Shown here: positions 36,786 to 49,309 of the stretch, one piece after another
Layout of the letters: the number at the start of each line of letters is the position of its first letter
Numbering within the stretch: position 1 is the first letter of the stretch
From: Utricularia gibba
Lineage: Eukaryota > Streptophyta > Magnoliopsida > Lamiales > Lentibulariaceae
NCBI GenBank assembly: GCA_002189035.1
Contig: NEEC01000014.1
Span: 126,501 to 190,500 of the forward strand
Direction of reading: 5' to 3'
DNA: 64,000 nt
Program-made: the position numbers and the translations under genes
Notes under the pieces: generated by a model
Told to the model about the DNA's origin: nothing
Databases searched by the model: none
What the model saw: the letters and a program-made list of their open reading frames with translations, nothing else

Positions 36786-39046
36786 CCAAAATGTGGGGGC
36801 TTTTTCCGCATAAGTTGTTGCTCTCCAGTATCCACTATCCATCAATAAAATAAAAATTTTCCCTTACGATTGAGTTACTTTTTGTTCATCACTGCATGCT
36901 ACATTCAACTGGATCGCAGATCACACACAAACATGTGGCCTGGTTTGTGCAGATTCATGAAGCGAAATCCTCCCTTGGTCCCTGAATCTGGTGGCAGCAA
37001 TGCCATAATGCGGATGAAAAGTTTTCCCGGCAATAGAAGATTCGGTATTAGACAAATGAGCAGGAAGCTTTTCAGATTAATTCACTCTCCCTAACTTTCA
37101 CCATGTTCAAGGCTTTGAGCATAGCTCTTCTTCTGTACATCCGTTGGTTCCCTGTGGGGAAAGAAAGGATGACCTGTTTAGCAGCTACGAGAACACTCAT
37201 TACGTCAAATCCTATGATCATACACCTATGGCTCCCCACTTCACGACTCAAACCTTCCAATTTGGACTTAATAGCTGGGATCCATCTCTTATGACGTCAA
37301 TATTCCCAGCTCTTTTGTAATCCATGCTTCATGAACCTCACGAGCGTCATTCTGAAGTTCATGCTCCGCAATTGCCAATTCCTCTCCAAGTGCCAGTGCA
37401 AGGATCCGAGTATCAGCCAGCAATGCCAGAATAAGGTCCGGGTGTTCCACTGCCAGGGAAACGACAGTCCATTTCTGGCATTTCCCCGTGTTCCTCACCT
37501 GTGCCATTGAGCGATGATTCATGAGCGCCCAGCCCCGAGGGAGAATCAGAATCGCACGATTCCTGGTTGACATCAGTAGTCGTCAACCCACAATGGCACA
37601 ATGCAATCTTTTGCCAGCATAAGGCTTTTGCCCACCACACAAACCGCTTTTGATGAATTGCATGCAATAAATCCAATGAAGAAATGCATTGAGCAAATGA
37701 AGTTCCATAACCTTGTTCAAAAAGAAGCTTCTCCTCGCTTGTTGGTAAAGAATATCACATGGCACCAACTCACTCACTTGCAGTTCCAGGTGCCAAACAA
37801 GCACCATAAGAATTCACTTGTAATCTATACTTTGTTCATTTATATCATGAAAGTAGGATCAGGACATACTTATTAATTTTGTATCAGCTATTATTTGTAG
37901 CACCAATCCCACAACAACATGGGCGTCCATAAATGCAGGATAGGATGCGTATTATGAAAGTCAGAAGCCATTAATGCTGAGCCCAAAGTCAGAAATACTT
38001 CATTAACGATCTTCGCCATCCATTAATGCTTTTTATAGAATTGCCTCCGCTTCACTCCAGTGTCGGTCAACTCATTATACCTCTCTTACATTACATACGA
38101 TGAAAAAAAGATTAATGAATCCTGTTGTTCTAGGACTAAGTTTCAATGGATCATTCTAATTCATTTATTTATATATATTAAATTTAATATTTCTAATTTC
38201 GGGAGGATATATATACCTTGGAGATAATATTTGACTTTTTGTGTGGTACGTGAGATGATGATTCGTATTTTGCATAATGCAATGCAGGTGCAGCAGTACT
38301 TAAACTTGTTGAAATGGGATGGCGGTTCATCTGTCTTTGGGCATACCTTTTTCTTTTTCTTTTATTTATTTTTTTATTTACTGGATGAATTAATTTACAT
38401 TTCAAAATCTTGGGATTAATGGCGTATATATATATAAGCACAGCGTAGAGGGGGCTGGAGTGGAGTTCCATGCCTCTCGCTCTTTGATCTCTTTCTCTGA
38501 CGCTCGCTCCGGCTCACGTGGATTCCGTCTGCTGCATTTCTCGGGGATTCCTTGATACTGCTTCTCCGATTTCTTCGCTTGCGGCTCGATCCTCTCGCGG
38601 AATTTATATTCTTGAATAATTTCTTACAGGTTATCGGTTTTTCTCTTGATCCTTCTTGAATGCGTCCAATGCCTGAGTATTATTAACTGCGTGTTGTTTT
38701 TATACCCTTGGATCTGCTTGTTTGCTGGTCATGTAATGACTTCAGTTTCGTGTGTGTTTGCATTTGTCGAGTTTGGTGAGAGGAATGCATCATTTGCTCG
38801 GATCTGCACATCTGAAGTGTGTTGATTTCAGACTTGATCTTTTATTCGGAATTGCAGATTTATTTTTAATGATTGTTTTGTCTATGTTTTCATGAAGCTA
38901 TTCGACCAAGGAAAGAGTTTAGTTAGTCTGGTTATCGTATGGAACAGAGAAGTTGACCAGTTTTTTTCCAACTTTCTATGCCAATGGTTTCGTGTGGACA
39001 TACTGAAAAGCTGTACACGTGCTTCTTTTGCAGACACTTAGCAATA
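36786..39046. other. Intergenic and RHM 5' region
   Basis: About 1.6 kb without a recognised gene, then the RHM promoter and leader. Minus-strand open frames at 37289-37807 are continuous but match no family I know and switch frames, so they are not called as a gene. The RHM 5' UTR is probably split: a donor at 38630 (ACAG/GTTATC) and an acceptor ending at 39033 (TTTTGCAG), 13 bp before the ATG. Confidence 0.5.
38425..38438 (+). promoter_or_regulatory. TATA box of the rhamnose synthase gene
   Basis: An alternating TATATATATATAAG stretch ends about 190 bp before the presumed 5' UTR intron. The pyrimidine-rich leader downstream fits a start of transcription near 38460-38470. Confidence 0.6.
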
Positions 39047-41151
39047 ATGACAACATTTAAGCCGAAAAATATCCTCATCACCGGTGCTGCTGGATTTATA
39101 GCTTCTCATGTTGCTAACAGGCTTGTCAAAAACTACCCTGATTACAATATAGTGGTCCTTGACAAATTGGACTACTGCTCGAATCTTAAAAACCTCAAGC
39201 CGTCGTCGTCCTCGCAAAATTTCAAGTTTGTCAAAGGAGACATTGCCAGCGCTGACCTTGTTAACTATGTTCTCATTACAGAGAGCATCGACACCATAAT
39301 GCATTTTGCTGCTCAGACGCATGTTGACAATTCTTTTGGAAACAGCTTTGAGTTCACAAAGAACAATGTTTATGGCACTCATGTGCTTCTGGAGGCATGT
39401 AAAGTTACTGGACAGATCAAAAGGTTCATTCACGTTAGCACAGATGAGGTGTATGGAGAGACGGATGAGGATGCAGTTGTGGGAAATCATGAGGCTTCGC
39501 AGCTACTTCCCACAAATCCATATTCTGCTACTAAGGCTGGGGCTGAGATGTTGGTGATGGCTTATGGAAGATCTTATGGATTACCTGTGATCACCACTCG
39601 CGGTAACAATGTTTATGGGCCTAATCAGTTTCCTGAAAAGCTGATCCCCAAGTTTATTCTTCTAGCTATGAAGGGAAAGTCTCTTCCCATTCACGGGGAT
39701 GGCTCGAATGTGCGAAGCTACCTTTTCTGTGAGGATGTAGCTGAGGCATTTGAAGTGATCCTGCACAAGGGAGAAGTTGGTCATGTATACAACATTGGAA
39801 CAAAGAAGGAAAGGAGAGTTATAGACGTAGCCAAAGACATATGCAAATTATTCAACATGAATCCAGAAAACAGCATAGAATTTGTAGAGAATAGACCATT
39901 TAATGATCAACGCTACTTCCTTGATGACCAGAAGTTGAAAAATCTGGGATGGTTTGAAAGAACCTCTTGGGAAGATGGGCTGAAGAAAACTATGGAGTGG
40001 TATACTAGTAACCCTGGTTGGTGGGGTGATGTCTCTGGAGCACTGCTTCCTCATCCCAGGATGCTGATGATGCCCGGTGGAATGGAACGACAAACTGAGA
40101 AGTTCGAATCTGGGAAGATTGATCGTTCGAAGGCCACCCGAATGTTAGTTCCTAGTACAAAGATCATTCAAAAGCCAGCCTTTAAGTTCCTGATCTACGG
40201 CAAGACTGGTTGGATTGGTGGTTTGCTTGGTAACCTGTGTGTGAAACAGGGCATTCCTTTTGAATATGGAAAGGGTCGTCTAGAGGACCGCTCACAGCTT
40301 GTTTCTGATATTCTTGCTGTTCGTCCAACGCATGTCTTCAATGCTGCTGGAGTTACTGGACGACCCAATGTGGACTGGTGTGAGAGTCACAAAACTGAAA
40401 CGATAAGGGCCAATGTTGTTGGTACATTAACCTTGGCAGATGTCTGCAGAGAGCATGATATCCTGTTGATAAACTACGCCACTGGATGCATTTTTGAGTA
40501 CGATGCTACTCACCCTGAAGGCTCTGGTGTGGGATTTAAGGAGGAAGACACCCCAAATTTTACTGGGTCTTTTTATTCAAAGACCAAGGCCATGGTAATA
40601 TCATTTCAGAAACACACACTCCTCCCTTATGTGTATAATGACCTCTCACGTCTTCAAAAGTGACTTCTTTCCTCTAACCCTATACTGGATGCTTTCATTA
40701 GGTGGAAGAGCTGCTGAAAGAGTATGACAATGTTTGCACACTCAGGGTTCGAATGCCCATATCCTCTGATCTAACGAACCCTCGCAACTTCATCACCAAG
40801 ATCTCCAGGTACAACAAGGTGGTCAATATTCCCAACAGCATGACAGTTTTGGATGAGCTTCTCCCGATTTCGATCGAGATGGCAAAGCGGAACCTTCGTG
40901 GCATATGGAACTTCACCAATCCTGGTGCGGTCAGCCACAACGAGATCCTCGAGATGTACAAGAAGTACATCAACCCTGAATTCAAATGGACCAACTTCAC
41001 TCTCGAAGAGCAAGCCAAGGTGATCATCGCTCCCCGAAGCAACAACGAGCTGGATGCTTCCAAACTGAAAAAGGAATTCCCGGAAATGCTTTCCATCAAG
41101 GAGTCATTGATCAAGTATGTGTTTGAACCCAACGGAAGAAGTCGGGTCTGA
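39047..41151 (+). CDS. RHM1: Trifunctional UDP-rhamnose synthase (RHM)
   Basis: Converts UDP-glucose to UDP-L-rhamnose for pectin and flavonoid glycosylation. Two coding exons, 39047-40594 and 40702-41151, join in phase to 665 residues, against about 669 in Arabidopsis RHM1. The N-terminal 4,6-dehydratase domain has the NAD motif GAAGFIAS, the STDEVYG catalytic segment and Y-x3-K in NPYSATKAGAE. The C-terminal epimerase/reductase domain has GKTGWIGG, then NAAGVTGRPNVDWCE, and a second Y-x3-K in FYSKTKAM, with the intron immediately after it. Read-through of the intron would stop at 40663. RHM1, RHM2 and RHM3 are very similar, so the number is a best guess. Confidence 0.95.
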
Positions 41152-41762
41152 GTCCGAAGACCCGCTGCCGCGTTGCTGATGAATGATCTTCCCCTTCATA
41201 CGCCTCAGCCTCAGTTTTTCGCTTGTGTTACTTTATTACTTAGGTCAGAGAAGGACGTAACACCAGGCATGCCCTGTTCGGCAATTCATTTGTTCACGTT
41301 CCATTTGGAAGCAGGCTGCTATGAATAAACCGTTTTCAACTTGAAAAACTTCCGAAGTGGTTTCCATTTGTGTTACAAGTTAACTCTGCAAAGATAAAAA
41401 TCGGTAACGAAGAAGTGCTCGTCATATTCTGTTGACTTTTCGACTCTCTCTGCAGCAAAGCAAAGTTTCTCCTGGGTCGGGGTTCAAAGGGGCGTTCAGC
41501 CAGCTTTGCTGAAAGCGAACTCCGGCTCCAGCGTCAAAAAGAGACCGGGTCCGATGGTGTGAAAGGGCCAAGTGTTCTCTCACGATAAAACTACTCCCCA
41601 AGTGGGTTCGGTTTTCGTTAAACGCATGTTATTATATTTACTGTGCTGTGGTCAGCGTATCCTGATAAAACACATTAGAATCTTACTATTTGAATGACTG
41701 CTCTGGCTTCTCAGCACACCACACATTGAAGATATGTACATACATTCACAGTGTTAATGCCA
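41152..41762. other. Convergent intergenic region (3' UTRs)
   Basis: Contains the RHM 3' UTR, with ATGAATAAACCG near 41320 as a likely polyadenylation signal, and the 3' flank of the minus-strand gene. No further gene is seen. Confidence 0.55.
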
Positions 41763-44212
41763 TCAGAACTCAAACCCAGTATTCAACTGGACAGAGAGTG
41801 CGGGATGACCTCCCAGGGGAGCTTCCAACTTCACAACTACCCCAGCATCCCCAACATTCCCATTCCACTTGGACCTGCCGACCTGCACACTCAAACATAT
41901 ACCAGATTAACACCTCACAATTCTCCTAAAATTTGTCTGCATCAAGCCTAAATTAAAGGCTTACAGAAACAGATGCAAATGCTGAAGGACGATCGTTTGC
42001 AACAGCACACCCACAGATAAGACTCAATTCCTCTTTCACAGAATGTAATAGTTCCATTTGCACGCCCGGCTGACTTCCACTGAATGCCAAGCACACGCTG
42101 AAACACACAAATGTGAAAGTCTTCGAATTTAAGTTGGTCGAGCATACAGCTCCATCAATTTAAGAACTCATCAGTAAGAGTCCATACAAAACTTTCCAAG
42201 TGCAATGAAGCAGTGTAATTCAAAAGGATATGCAGCTCAAGAAGGGGAAAAAGTATAGCGACCTGAACTGGGTAGCTGGCTTCACGATGAGACCAGATCT
42301 ACGCCATGTCAAAGTCTGTTCCATCCCCAACGCAAATGATTTATCAGGCCACTGAATGCTGGGTGTTACACGAGTTCCCCACTTGTTCTACAAAATTTTC
42401 ACACCAATGACATTCCTATAGTCATTTATCTTCATAAACATGAGTGCCATTACACATTGCCAAAAACATGCAAGTTAAATCGGCTCACTTCATTCTAATT
42501 ATGCAAAAAACATTATACAAACAATCATTAATGTTTCTCGTTAGCAAATTTCCCGGACATGGCATTGCAATTACCTTCATTGACAAACTAATTTGCACTG
42601 CTCCTGGGTATCGACCACGTGCTTGAAGTAACCAACCCCAAAGATGTCTAAAGGCACTAATCGAGACACCCTCACCAGATGTATAGGTAATCTGGCCATT
42701 TGGAAACTGCAGGTCCATGAATGACTGAACGAACAAGAAAAATGAATTAGCAGTCAGTCCACTTTAAGTGAAGAAAAAATGTAATAGAAATCTATCTCCA
42801 AATCAATTCGGGAAAACAAATATGGCAGGAATAAAAATCTATATCCAATCAGACAGAAATTTTCCTTAGCTCTATCATCACTCCGATGCAGAACATAAAT
42901 ACAAGAAATGAAACCACAGTGTCAACTATTATATGAAAGATGGCACTTACGCAGGCCAAAGGGTTGAGATGCATAGTTGACATGAATAGCCATCTCCTGT
43001 GTTTTGACCAAACGGCTGGGCATATAGAATGCATTCTGTTCTGTTTAGACAAAGAAGCTAATAAACATATATGGAACACAAGTTAACCAACAGGAAAAGA
43101 AAACTGGATGATTGCGGGGGGAAAAGGTGGGGAATCATGATAGGGGAGTACCTTTCTGTCATATCCATACCACAAGAAGTGCTGATTAGAGAAATGCACA
43201 GGCAAAAGAAGCGTAGAATCATGAAAAAGGAGTATAGGCCCAAGCTGAAGCAGGAAAAGTGGCCGTTTTTCATTCGTAGATGATGAATTCCCCTGTGAGG
43301 CCTCCACTCTCCACATGTCCCTTTGGCAACCAGAGAACTTTCCGCTTTACCAGTTCTGCTGTTGTATGTTGTTGACATATTAAAGCTACCCTAAATTCGA
43401 ACCAAAAAACATGTAAGAACATGAATGATGAATCAAGGGTGAGATACAGGGCGTGCTTCGTGACAAGCCTTTCTAACTCGATTCTTTTGAATGATTTTTC
43501 ACCTTTACAGAAAAAAGCAGTTACCTTGACCTTGTGAAGAACTTTGTTAACATAACATTCCTAAAACTAAAACTTCACATGCTTTTCCAAAACTAACGAT
43601 TTCAATCTCCACAGAGTTATTCGTGCATTCCACTTTGAAATTCCCAAAAAATCCCTGATAAATTATCAAAACACACTTCCATCAAGTTCGTATCTTCACC
43701 TGTAAACGGCCAAAAAGTTTCAAAATTTTTTCACTGACACCATATCCCTCCTCTTGGGAAGAGGACGAAGTCTCTGCTGATATCCCGTCCTCCGAGATCC
43801 CATAATCCTTGAACTGCTCTGGAAGAGATTTCAAATCTTCTCCCAATGCAATACCAATGTTTGCCCCTTGGCTATGACTCTCTATCCCCCTGAGCAACCC
43901 CACATTCTCATTTCGGAAAGGCGTAGGAAATCGCCTAGCAAACTGTTCAACCACACCATTTACACTTGCACCAAAATCAGCACCCACCTGTCCGATTCTG
44001 TAAGTTAAATCGTCAACAGAGAGACCGAAATCGTTTTTGATGAAATTCTGGATCGGAAACTCGAGACTGGGTGTAGAATTTGGCCATGAAAACGATGGAG
44101 GTGTAATATGAGAATGAATTAACTCCGAAAACCCCTGCGCAAGCTTATCCGCGATGTCCATCCCATGCCTCTGAACTTCCTCCAACGCCTCAAACGATCT
44201 CTCCACAGACAT
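41763..44212 (-). CDS. Conserved plant protein of unknown function (frame break in exon 2)
   Basis: I recall homologous hypothetical proteins in other plants but no named family, so no function is given. The proposed start is the ATG at 44212 (MSVERSFEALEEVQRHG); the open frame reaches 44260 only through a GTG. Exon 1 has ITPPSFSWPN and VGADFGASVNGVVEQF. Later exons are rich in alternating strand-like segments: LFLLQLGPILLFHDSTLLLP, WYGYDRK, CPAVWSKHRRWLFMSTMHLN, FPNGQITYTSGEG, KWGTRVTPSIQWPDKSFALG and GCAVANDRPSAFASVSV. The C terminus ends LSVQLNTGFEF with stop at 41763. Beta-barrel character is only an impression. In exon 2 the frame changes at GGG (43319-43321), between SSLVAKG and WRVEASQGN. 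One base seems missing. Confidence 0.8.
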
Positions 44213-44842
44213 CAATTCAGGTCTCCCGGTGATCCAACGAGCAACTCCGACAATATTCACATTAAGAACTAGAAATCACAACTTCTATAAAAGGGGTTGA
44301 TCAATTCAACAACACAGCGTCGCGTCAAACGATCCAACGGACAGATAAGCAAGGCAAAAATTCAAGCCTCACACGACGATCGGTATAAAAAACCACTGCG
44401 AATTTCCAATTCCGGCGGTTGTTGCGTCGCACGACAACGTTAACACGTTTTGAGATTGTGCGTGTACTCATGACGAGGTGAAGAAATTCATTTGAAAAAG
44501 AAAAGGCTGCAGCCTGTAGGCTAGCAGTTATTGGGCTGACACGGACCATCAATTAGAAAGGTAGTCATGGTCCGGCCTGCCAATCTCGGACCAGGCTCAT
44601 TTACCACACAGATCGAGCCCAGCCCAAGATAAATTTGGCAAATTTGTAATAAAGTAAATTATAAGAAATATAATTTCACAAAGAATAATAATAATAACAA
44701 CCACAGAAAGGATGCAAAGTTGTTTGAGTCGAAGCGCAAACTTCTCCCTTGAACTTCTCATGTCCGCACCTTGGAATGCATTCGTCTCCCTCAAATACCC
44801 CACCCCCACCACCACCAACACCCAGTGGGAGAAGAGGAGAAA
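44213..44842. other. Divergent promoter between the unknown gene and the Ole e 1 gene
   Basis: 630 bp. TGGGCT/AGCCCA elements occur around 44530-44625. An open frame at 44325-44552 (minus) has no recognisable similarity. The Ole e 1 leader is CCACC-repeat rich just before its ATG. Confidence 0.5.
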
Positions 44843-45328
44843 ATGGCAAGGGCCTCGACTCTCATCTCCATCATGGCCATAACCACAGCATTTTCCCTCG
44901 GCCTCGCCCACAACACCCCGCAACACTTCCACGTCCAAGGCCACGTCTACTGCGACCCATGCCGCATCCAGTTCGAGACCCGGCTCTCCATCCGCCTGGC
45001 TCGTGCCCATGTCCGTCTCCAGTGTAGACGAACCGGCGACGACATGATCACCTACTCCGTCGATGGGGTCAGCGGCCACGACTGTGGATACAGCCTCGAG
45101 GTGGTGGATGACCATGAGAACGATGTGTGTGAGGTCAGGGTTCTGAGGAGTCCCACGCCGGAGTGCGCGGTGCCTATGGGGGATCTGGCGAGGTCGCGGA
45201 TCCAGTGCACTGATAACATTGGCATGGCCAGCCCCATTCGCTACGCTAATCCTTTGGGATTCATGACGCCTGCGGCTGGACCCCTGTGCGGCCCCCTACT
45301 CTTCGGCATGGGCATCTTCACTCATTAA
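44843..45328 (+). CDS. Pollen Ole e 1 allergen/extensin family protein (single exon)
   Basis: A secreted plant family of small Cys-rich proteins, many expressed in pollen or anthers; molecular role mostly unknown. 161 residues from the ATG at 44843, chosen because it begins a signal peptide (MARASTLISIMAITTAFSLG). The family signature follows: VQGHVYCDPCRIQFET, then CRRTG, the conserved Cys of GHDCGYSLEV, CEVRVLRSP and a C-terminal GMASPIRYANPLGFMT. An intron is common in this family at this stage but is absent here. An ATG at 44771 in the same frame was rejected because it would place 24 His/Pro residues before the signal peptide. Confidence 0.9.
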   Translation: MARASTLISIMAITTAFSLGLAHNTPQHFHVQGHVYCDPCRIQFETRLSIRLARAHVRLQCRRTGDDMITYSVDGVSGHDCGYSLEVVDDHENDVCEVRVLRSPTPECAVPMGDLARSRIQCTDNIGMASPIRYANPLGFMTPAAGPLCGPLLFGMGIFTH

Positions 45329-46524
45329 GAAAACCAACAAAATTATTGTTGTGATTTGTGGAATGGCCAGATGAAAAATGAATGAATAAACCAACAGGAA
45401 TTACGCAACTCGCATTGCTTCAATCAAATAACAGTTCTGCACTAATCATAGCATCTCACAATATACACTACGCTCACAGTCTCCAGAAAGAAAGCACATT
45501 CCAATGTATCTGATCTCGCATGCGAATACATTATAATTTTGCATTCCTTGTTTAAACCAGCAAGTCAGCACATTTCAACTAAAAAATAACTGCAGAACAA
45601 GCGGAATATCCCGAAAAAGTTCTCTCAGCAATGCATCATATGAGCATATTCCAACCTCATTCATATTCAGATTATACTCACAATTTCAAATTTCCACCAA
45701 AGATCCACAATTTAAAAATATTTTGGGATAAAACCATTCCGCATTACCATCTCAAGATAGAAAAAATCATCAAAAGATTAGAAAATGAAAGGTTGTCGCA
45801 TCTGTTCTTGATGATCTGAGGGAAATCAAGTCTGACGAAAGGCCACGCAGTTTAGGCCATCATCCGTAACTCCACCATCAGAGGACTTATCCCATTCGAC
45901 AGAAGCCATTGCATGCTTGAAATCAACAATAGCGATTCCAAAATACGAGGCCAAACTCCTTCGGAGACGATGGCATACTCCATGCATTATTCGAGCAACC
46001 TCGCGCAGGTAATCGATTACCAATTCCGGTGAATCTCTCCTTCTTTCTTCAAGATTATCTTGCAAATGCTGCTAATCAACTGTAGATATTCTTCGCTTTC
46101 TGTATCACTTTTTGCTTGATTTTTATAATTTGTATACCCTTTTTTAGAATGAATATAGTTATTTATAATACAGATGCAAATTCAAATATAAAATGATTTA
46201 AATTTGTACCCTAATTTTGGAATAGGCCCGTTAGGGGTTTTTTTTCTTTTTTTCCGACAAGTGACGCCATTGTGGACGGTTGTTTCCGGGGTTCTGTGAG
46301 TTGTAGCCCGCACTTGGGTGAACTTGAAGTTAGTTATCGGAGCCGAAAATGAGAAAGAAATCTAGCGAATTTTGCACCTTTTAATTTTCGGTTGTCGGGA
46401 ACTCGGGGATCACCGGGTGTTACGCGAATTTTGAAGGACAACATAGTGTTAGAGCCAAGACGGTTCCTGGGTCTGATTTCATAGTCCTCCGGCGAACCAA
46501 GGGGCGGAAATATCTGAATAGCCG
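45329..46524. other. Intergenic: 3' flank of the Ole e 1 gene and SHH2-like promoter
   Basis: AT-rich. ATGAATAAACC at about 45380 is a likely polyadenylation signal of the Ole e 1 gene. A minus-strand open frame at 45826-46065 lacks an early ATG and any recognised motif, so it is not called. Confidence 0.5.
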
Positions 46525-49309
46525 ATGGGTAGGCCGCCAAGCAATGGAGGCCCCTCCTTCCGTTTTAATCAAGCTGAGGTGATTCACAAGACTCCGCTAC
46601 CCTTTTGAATTATTGTGTTTTGATTGTTGGCTTGTTGCTTCATTTCAAGTTCTAGACATGGTGTTTCATGTTGGTTGCATTGCGTCTGTTCTAGCTGCCG
46701 TTTCGCCTTGAATAATCCACTGCGCGCTAATATGGAGTCGGTATTTTTTGGATGTTGAAATTTTATTTGAACACGGTTAGAAATTGTACATCTGTTTTGT
46801 GCTTTCCGTGTCTATATAAAGCTAAATTCTAGATTTTTTAACTTGCGAACGCCTCTCCACGGTGTTTGCGTTGTAGTACAATGTGGTTGAGCCTAAGTGT
46901 CTATATGCTTTTTTCTGCCGATATGTAGTATGTTTTGGTGTGAATGTCTTTTATGATCCTGAGGATGATGCCGAAAGCCTTCTCATGATTTATTTTCTTT
47001 TTTCGAGCTGTTCATAGGTAGGAGAAATGGAATCTATTCTGCAAGCACACCAGTATTTGGTCCCCCCACGCGAAGTGCTTGATGCACTTGCCCAGAGATT
47101 CAGGTTGGTTATTTAGAATTCTGCATTGTGCCGGTCTATGTATGTAAAAGTGCGATTTTTTTTTTTGTAGTACATCAGCAGAAAGATATGGAAAGGTGGA
47201 AGTTTCTGCAAAACAAGTATGGAGCTTTTCTCTGTATATCTTCTTTTAACTCCTTTATGGCTGTTTTAGATTATATTTAGCTGCATACAACAGGTGTGGA
47301 ACTGGTTCCAAAACAGGCGCTCTGCCCTTAGAGCCAAAGCAGCTAGGGGAACAGTTCCTGCACAGGTGAATGCCCCTGCTTTGCCTCAACATGAACAATC
47401 TGTTTTAAGAAATATGCCTCAGGCTCCTCTCCATCAAGTTCTTCATCCTAAGGATACTCAGCCTCAGGCTTCTGCTGCAAGTAATATGTTTAAGACATAA
47501 AAAAAATTCTAAATACTTGTTCCTTCGGATGTACCTCTAAAAACAATCGTGTATTTTATTTTATCTGGTTTTTTCGGTGTGTCTATACAGCTTCGTTAAG
47601 GAGCATTCCAACTGCCTCCTCACATGCTGCTTCTGTGCAATCAGGTGTGCTTTCTAAATGCATTTGAAAGAGATCTCGCTGGTGTTTTTTTGGCATATTA
47701 TCTAATGTATTCAGTTTTGTCAGCTTAGAGAATGAAGCCGACACTCATAATAGTAGAAAAATATCTGTTATTCTTTCTTTTCTCGTCTTATTACCATGCC
47801 TCTCCTTTTTGGGGGAGCCGTTGTTATATTAAGTCAAGTAGGATTCCCTGTCTCAATAAGCAATCCTTTTTTAGTAATGCTCTCTCTAATTTTCTGTGTT
47901 GACATGCAGGAAGCCATGCTGCCGAGAATTCTGTGATGGAGTTCGAAGCAAAATCTGCCAGAGATGGCGCTTGGTCAGTCGCTTAAATTGATGTTTTGTA
48001 AGTATTCTTTGAGTAGGTTAAGTGAATGTTGAACTTAGCTATTACTGGTTCAGGTATGATGTTGCATATTTTTTGTCACACAGAGCCCTGGAAAGTGGAA
48101 ATCCGGTAATTCTTAATGCCTGTAACCATTTTAAAGCTCACCAAGTTCGTTTCTCTTATATTACTGTATGCAATTGTTTTATTTTTGCGTTTCTGGAATT
48201 AAAAAAACCAAACTTTATTCCTACTGTTGACCCTCTTTAGTCTCCAGTTTGAACATCTTTATGTTATGTGGGGTATAAGGACAATAAGTCGAGTTCCATC
48301 TGCCTTAATCTGCGTGTACTTGGTTATCTTCTGGGTTTCTGTTACAAGGACAATATATTCAACCTCGATTATATTCATTTTCGTATAATATTTAATTTTC
48401 TATCAACTCTGTGTTTACGTGGGATCCTGTAGGAAGTGCTGGTTCGTTTTTCTGGATTTGGAGCTGAGGAAGATGAATGGGTCAATGTTCTTCGTCTTGT
48501 TAGGCAGCGATCTCTTCCATGTGAATCATCAGAGTGTGTTGCTGTTCTTCCTGGGGATCTTATCTTGTGCTTTCAGGTTAGTGTTATTTCATCGATGAGA
48601 AAAGATATGGCAGGACAAATATTGCCTCAGAAGTCTTGCAAGAAACTGTCGATTGATCGTGTGAGGAACTAAGGTCTCTCTTACAGGAGGGCAAAGAGCA
48701 AGCATTATACTTTGATGCACACGTTCTTGATGCCCAGAGGCGGAGGCACGACAAGCGAGGCTGTCGTTGTAGGTTTCTTGTGCGTTATGATCATGACCTA
48801 TCAGAGGTATCTCTTTCTTCACGCAAAGGGGCTGATGTGTCTGGCTAAGAATATCTTAGTGTGCTAATTCTTCTTTTCCAGGAAATAGTTCCCTCAGGAA
48901 GATTTGTCGTCGCCCTGAAACTGACTACCGGCTGCAGCAACTTCATGCAATACCTCCAAATGTCAACCAGCAGAAGCCCATTATAGAGACTCAATCAAGA
49001 AGTGTGTTGGAGGGGGTGACCACGCAGCAGCCGAAGGCCAACCAAAATGTGCATAATGTACCCACAACCACCGCACTCGGAGGTTCATCTCTTCCTGCTG
49101 CCTCTGAGCCCTCCGCGGCTGCTGTCAGTGTTAACCCCTCCAGTGAATCTGCTACGCATACTGTAGCTGCCCCTCTGACGGCCTCATCAGGACCAAGCAT
49201 CATACCGCCTGCCACGGCTGCTGATACCACAACCGTGGAGTCTTCCATTTCAACATCGAATCCTTCTGCTGCGGATTCCAAGGGAACGCAGCCCCAGCCT
49301 GACGGTTGA
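46525..49309 (+). CDS. SHH2: SAWADEE homeodomain homolog (SHH2-like), frame break in the SAWADEE domain
   Basis: SHH proteins read H3K9 methylation and unmethylated H3K4 and guide RNA polymerase IV in RNA-directed DNA methylation; SHH2 is the longer paralogue. Start ATG at 46525 ([18 protein letters not shown]). A divergent homeodomain occupies the first 80 residues, with helix 3 as [15 protein letters not shown] near 47294. The SAWADEE domain begins [20 protein letters not shown] and continues [36 protein letters not shown] and [16 protein letters not shown]. In the next exon EIVP runs into CCC (48891-48893), after which the conserved [19 protein letters not shown] lies in the next frame, so one C seems missing. 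That frame continues through a Ser/Thr/Ala-rich tail to 49309. The long tail favours SHH2 over SHH1. Confidence 0.9.

Noticed and set aside
38425-38438. TATATATATATAAG considered as a microsatellite
   Set aside because: Position relative to the RHM leader makes a TATA box the simpler reading; too short to call a repeat.
44325-44552. Arg-rich minus-strand open frame upstream of the unknown gene
   Set aside because: No splice phase links it convincingly to exon 1 of that gene and it matches nothing known; it is more likely leader or promoter.
45826-46065. 79-codon minus-strand open frame with a charged sequence
   Set aside because: It begins at TTG, has no recognised motif and lies in an AT-rich promoter/3' flank region.
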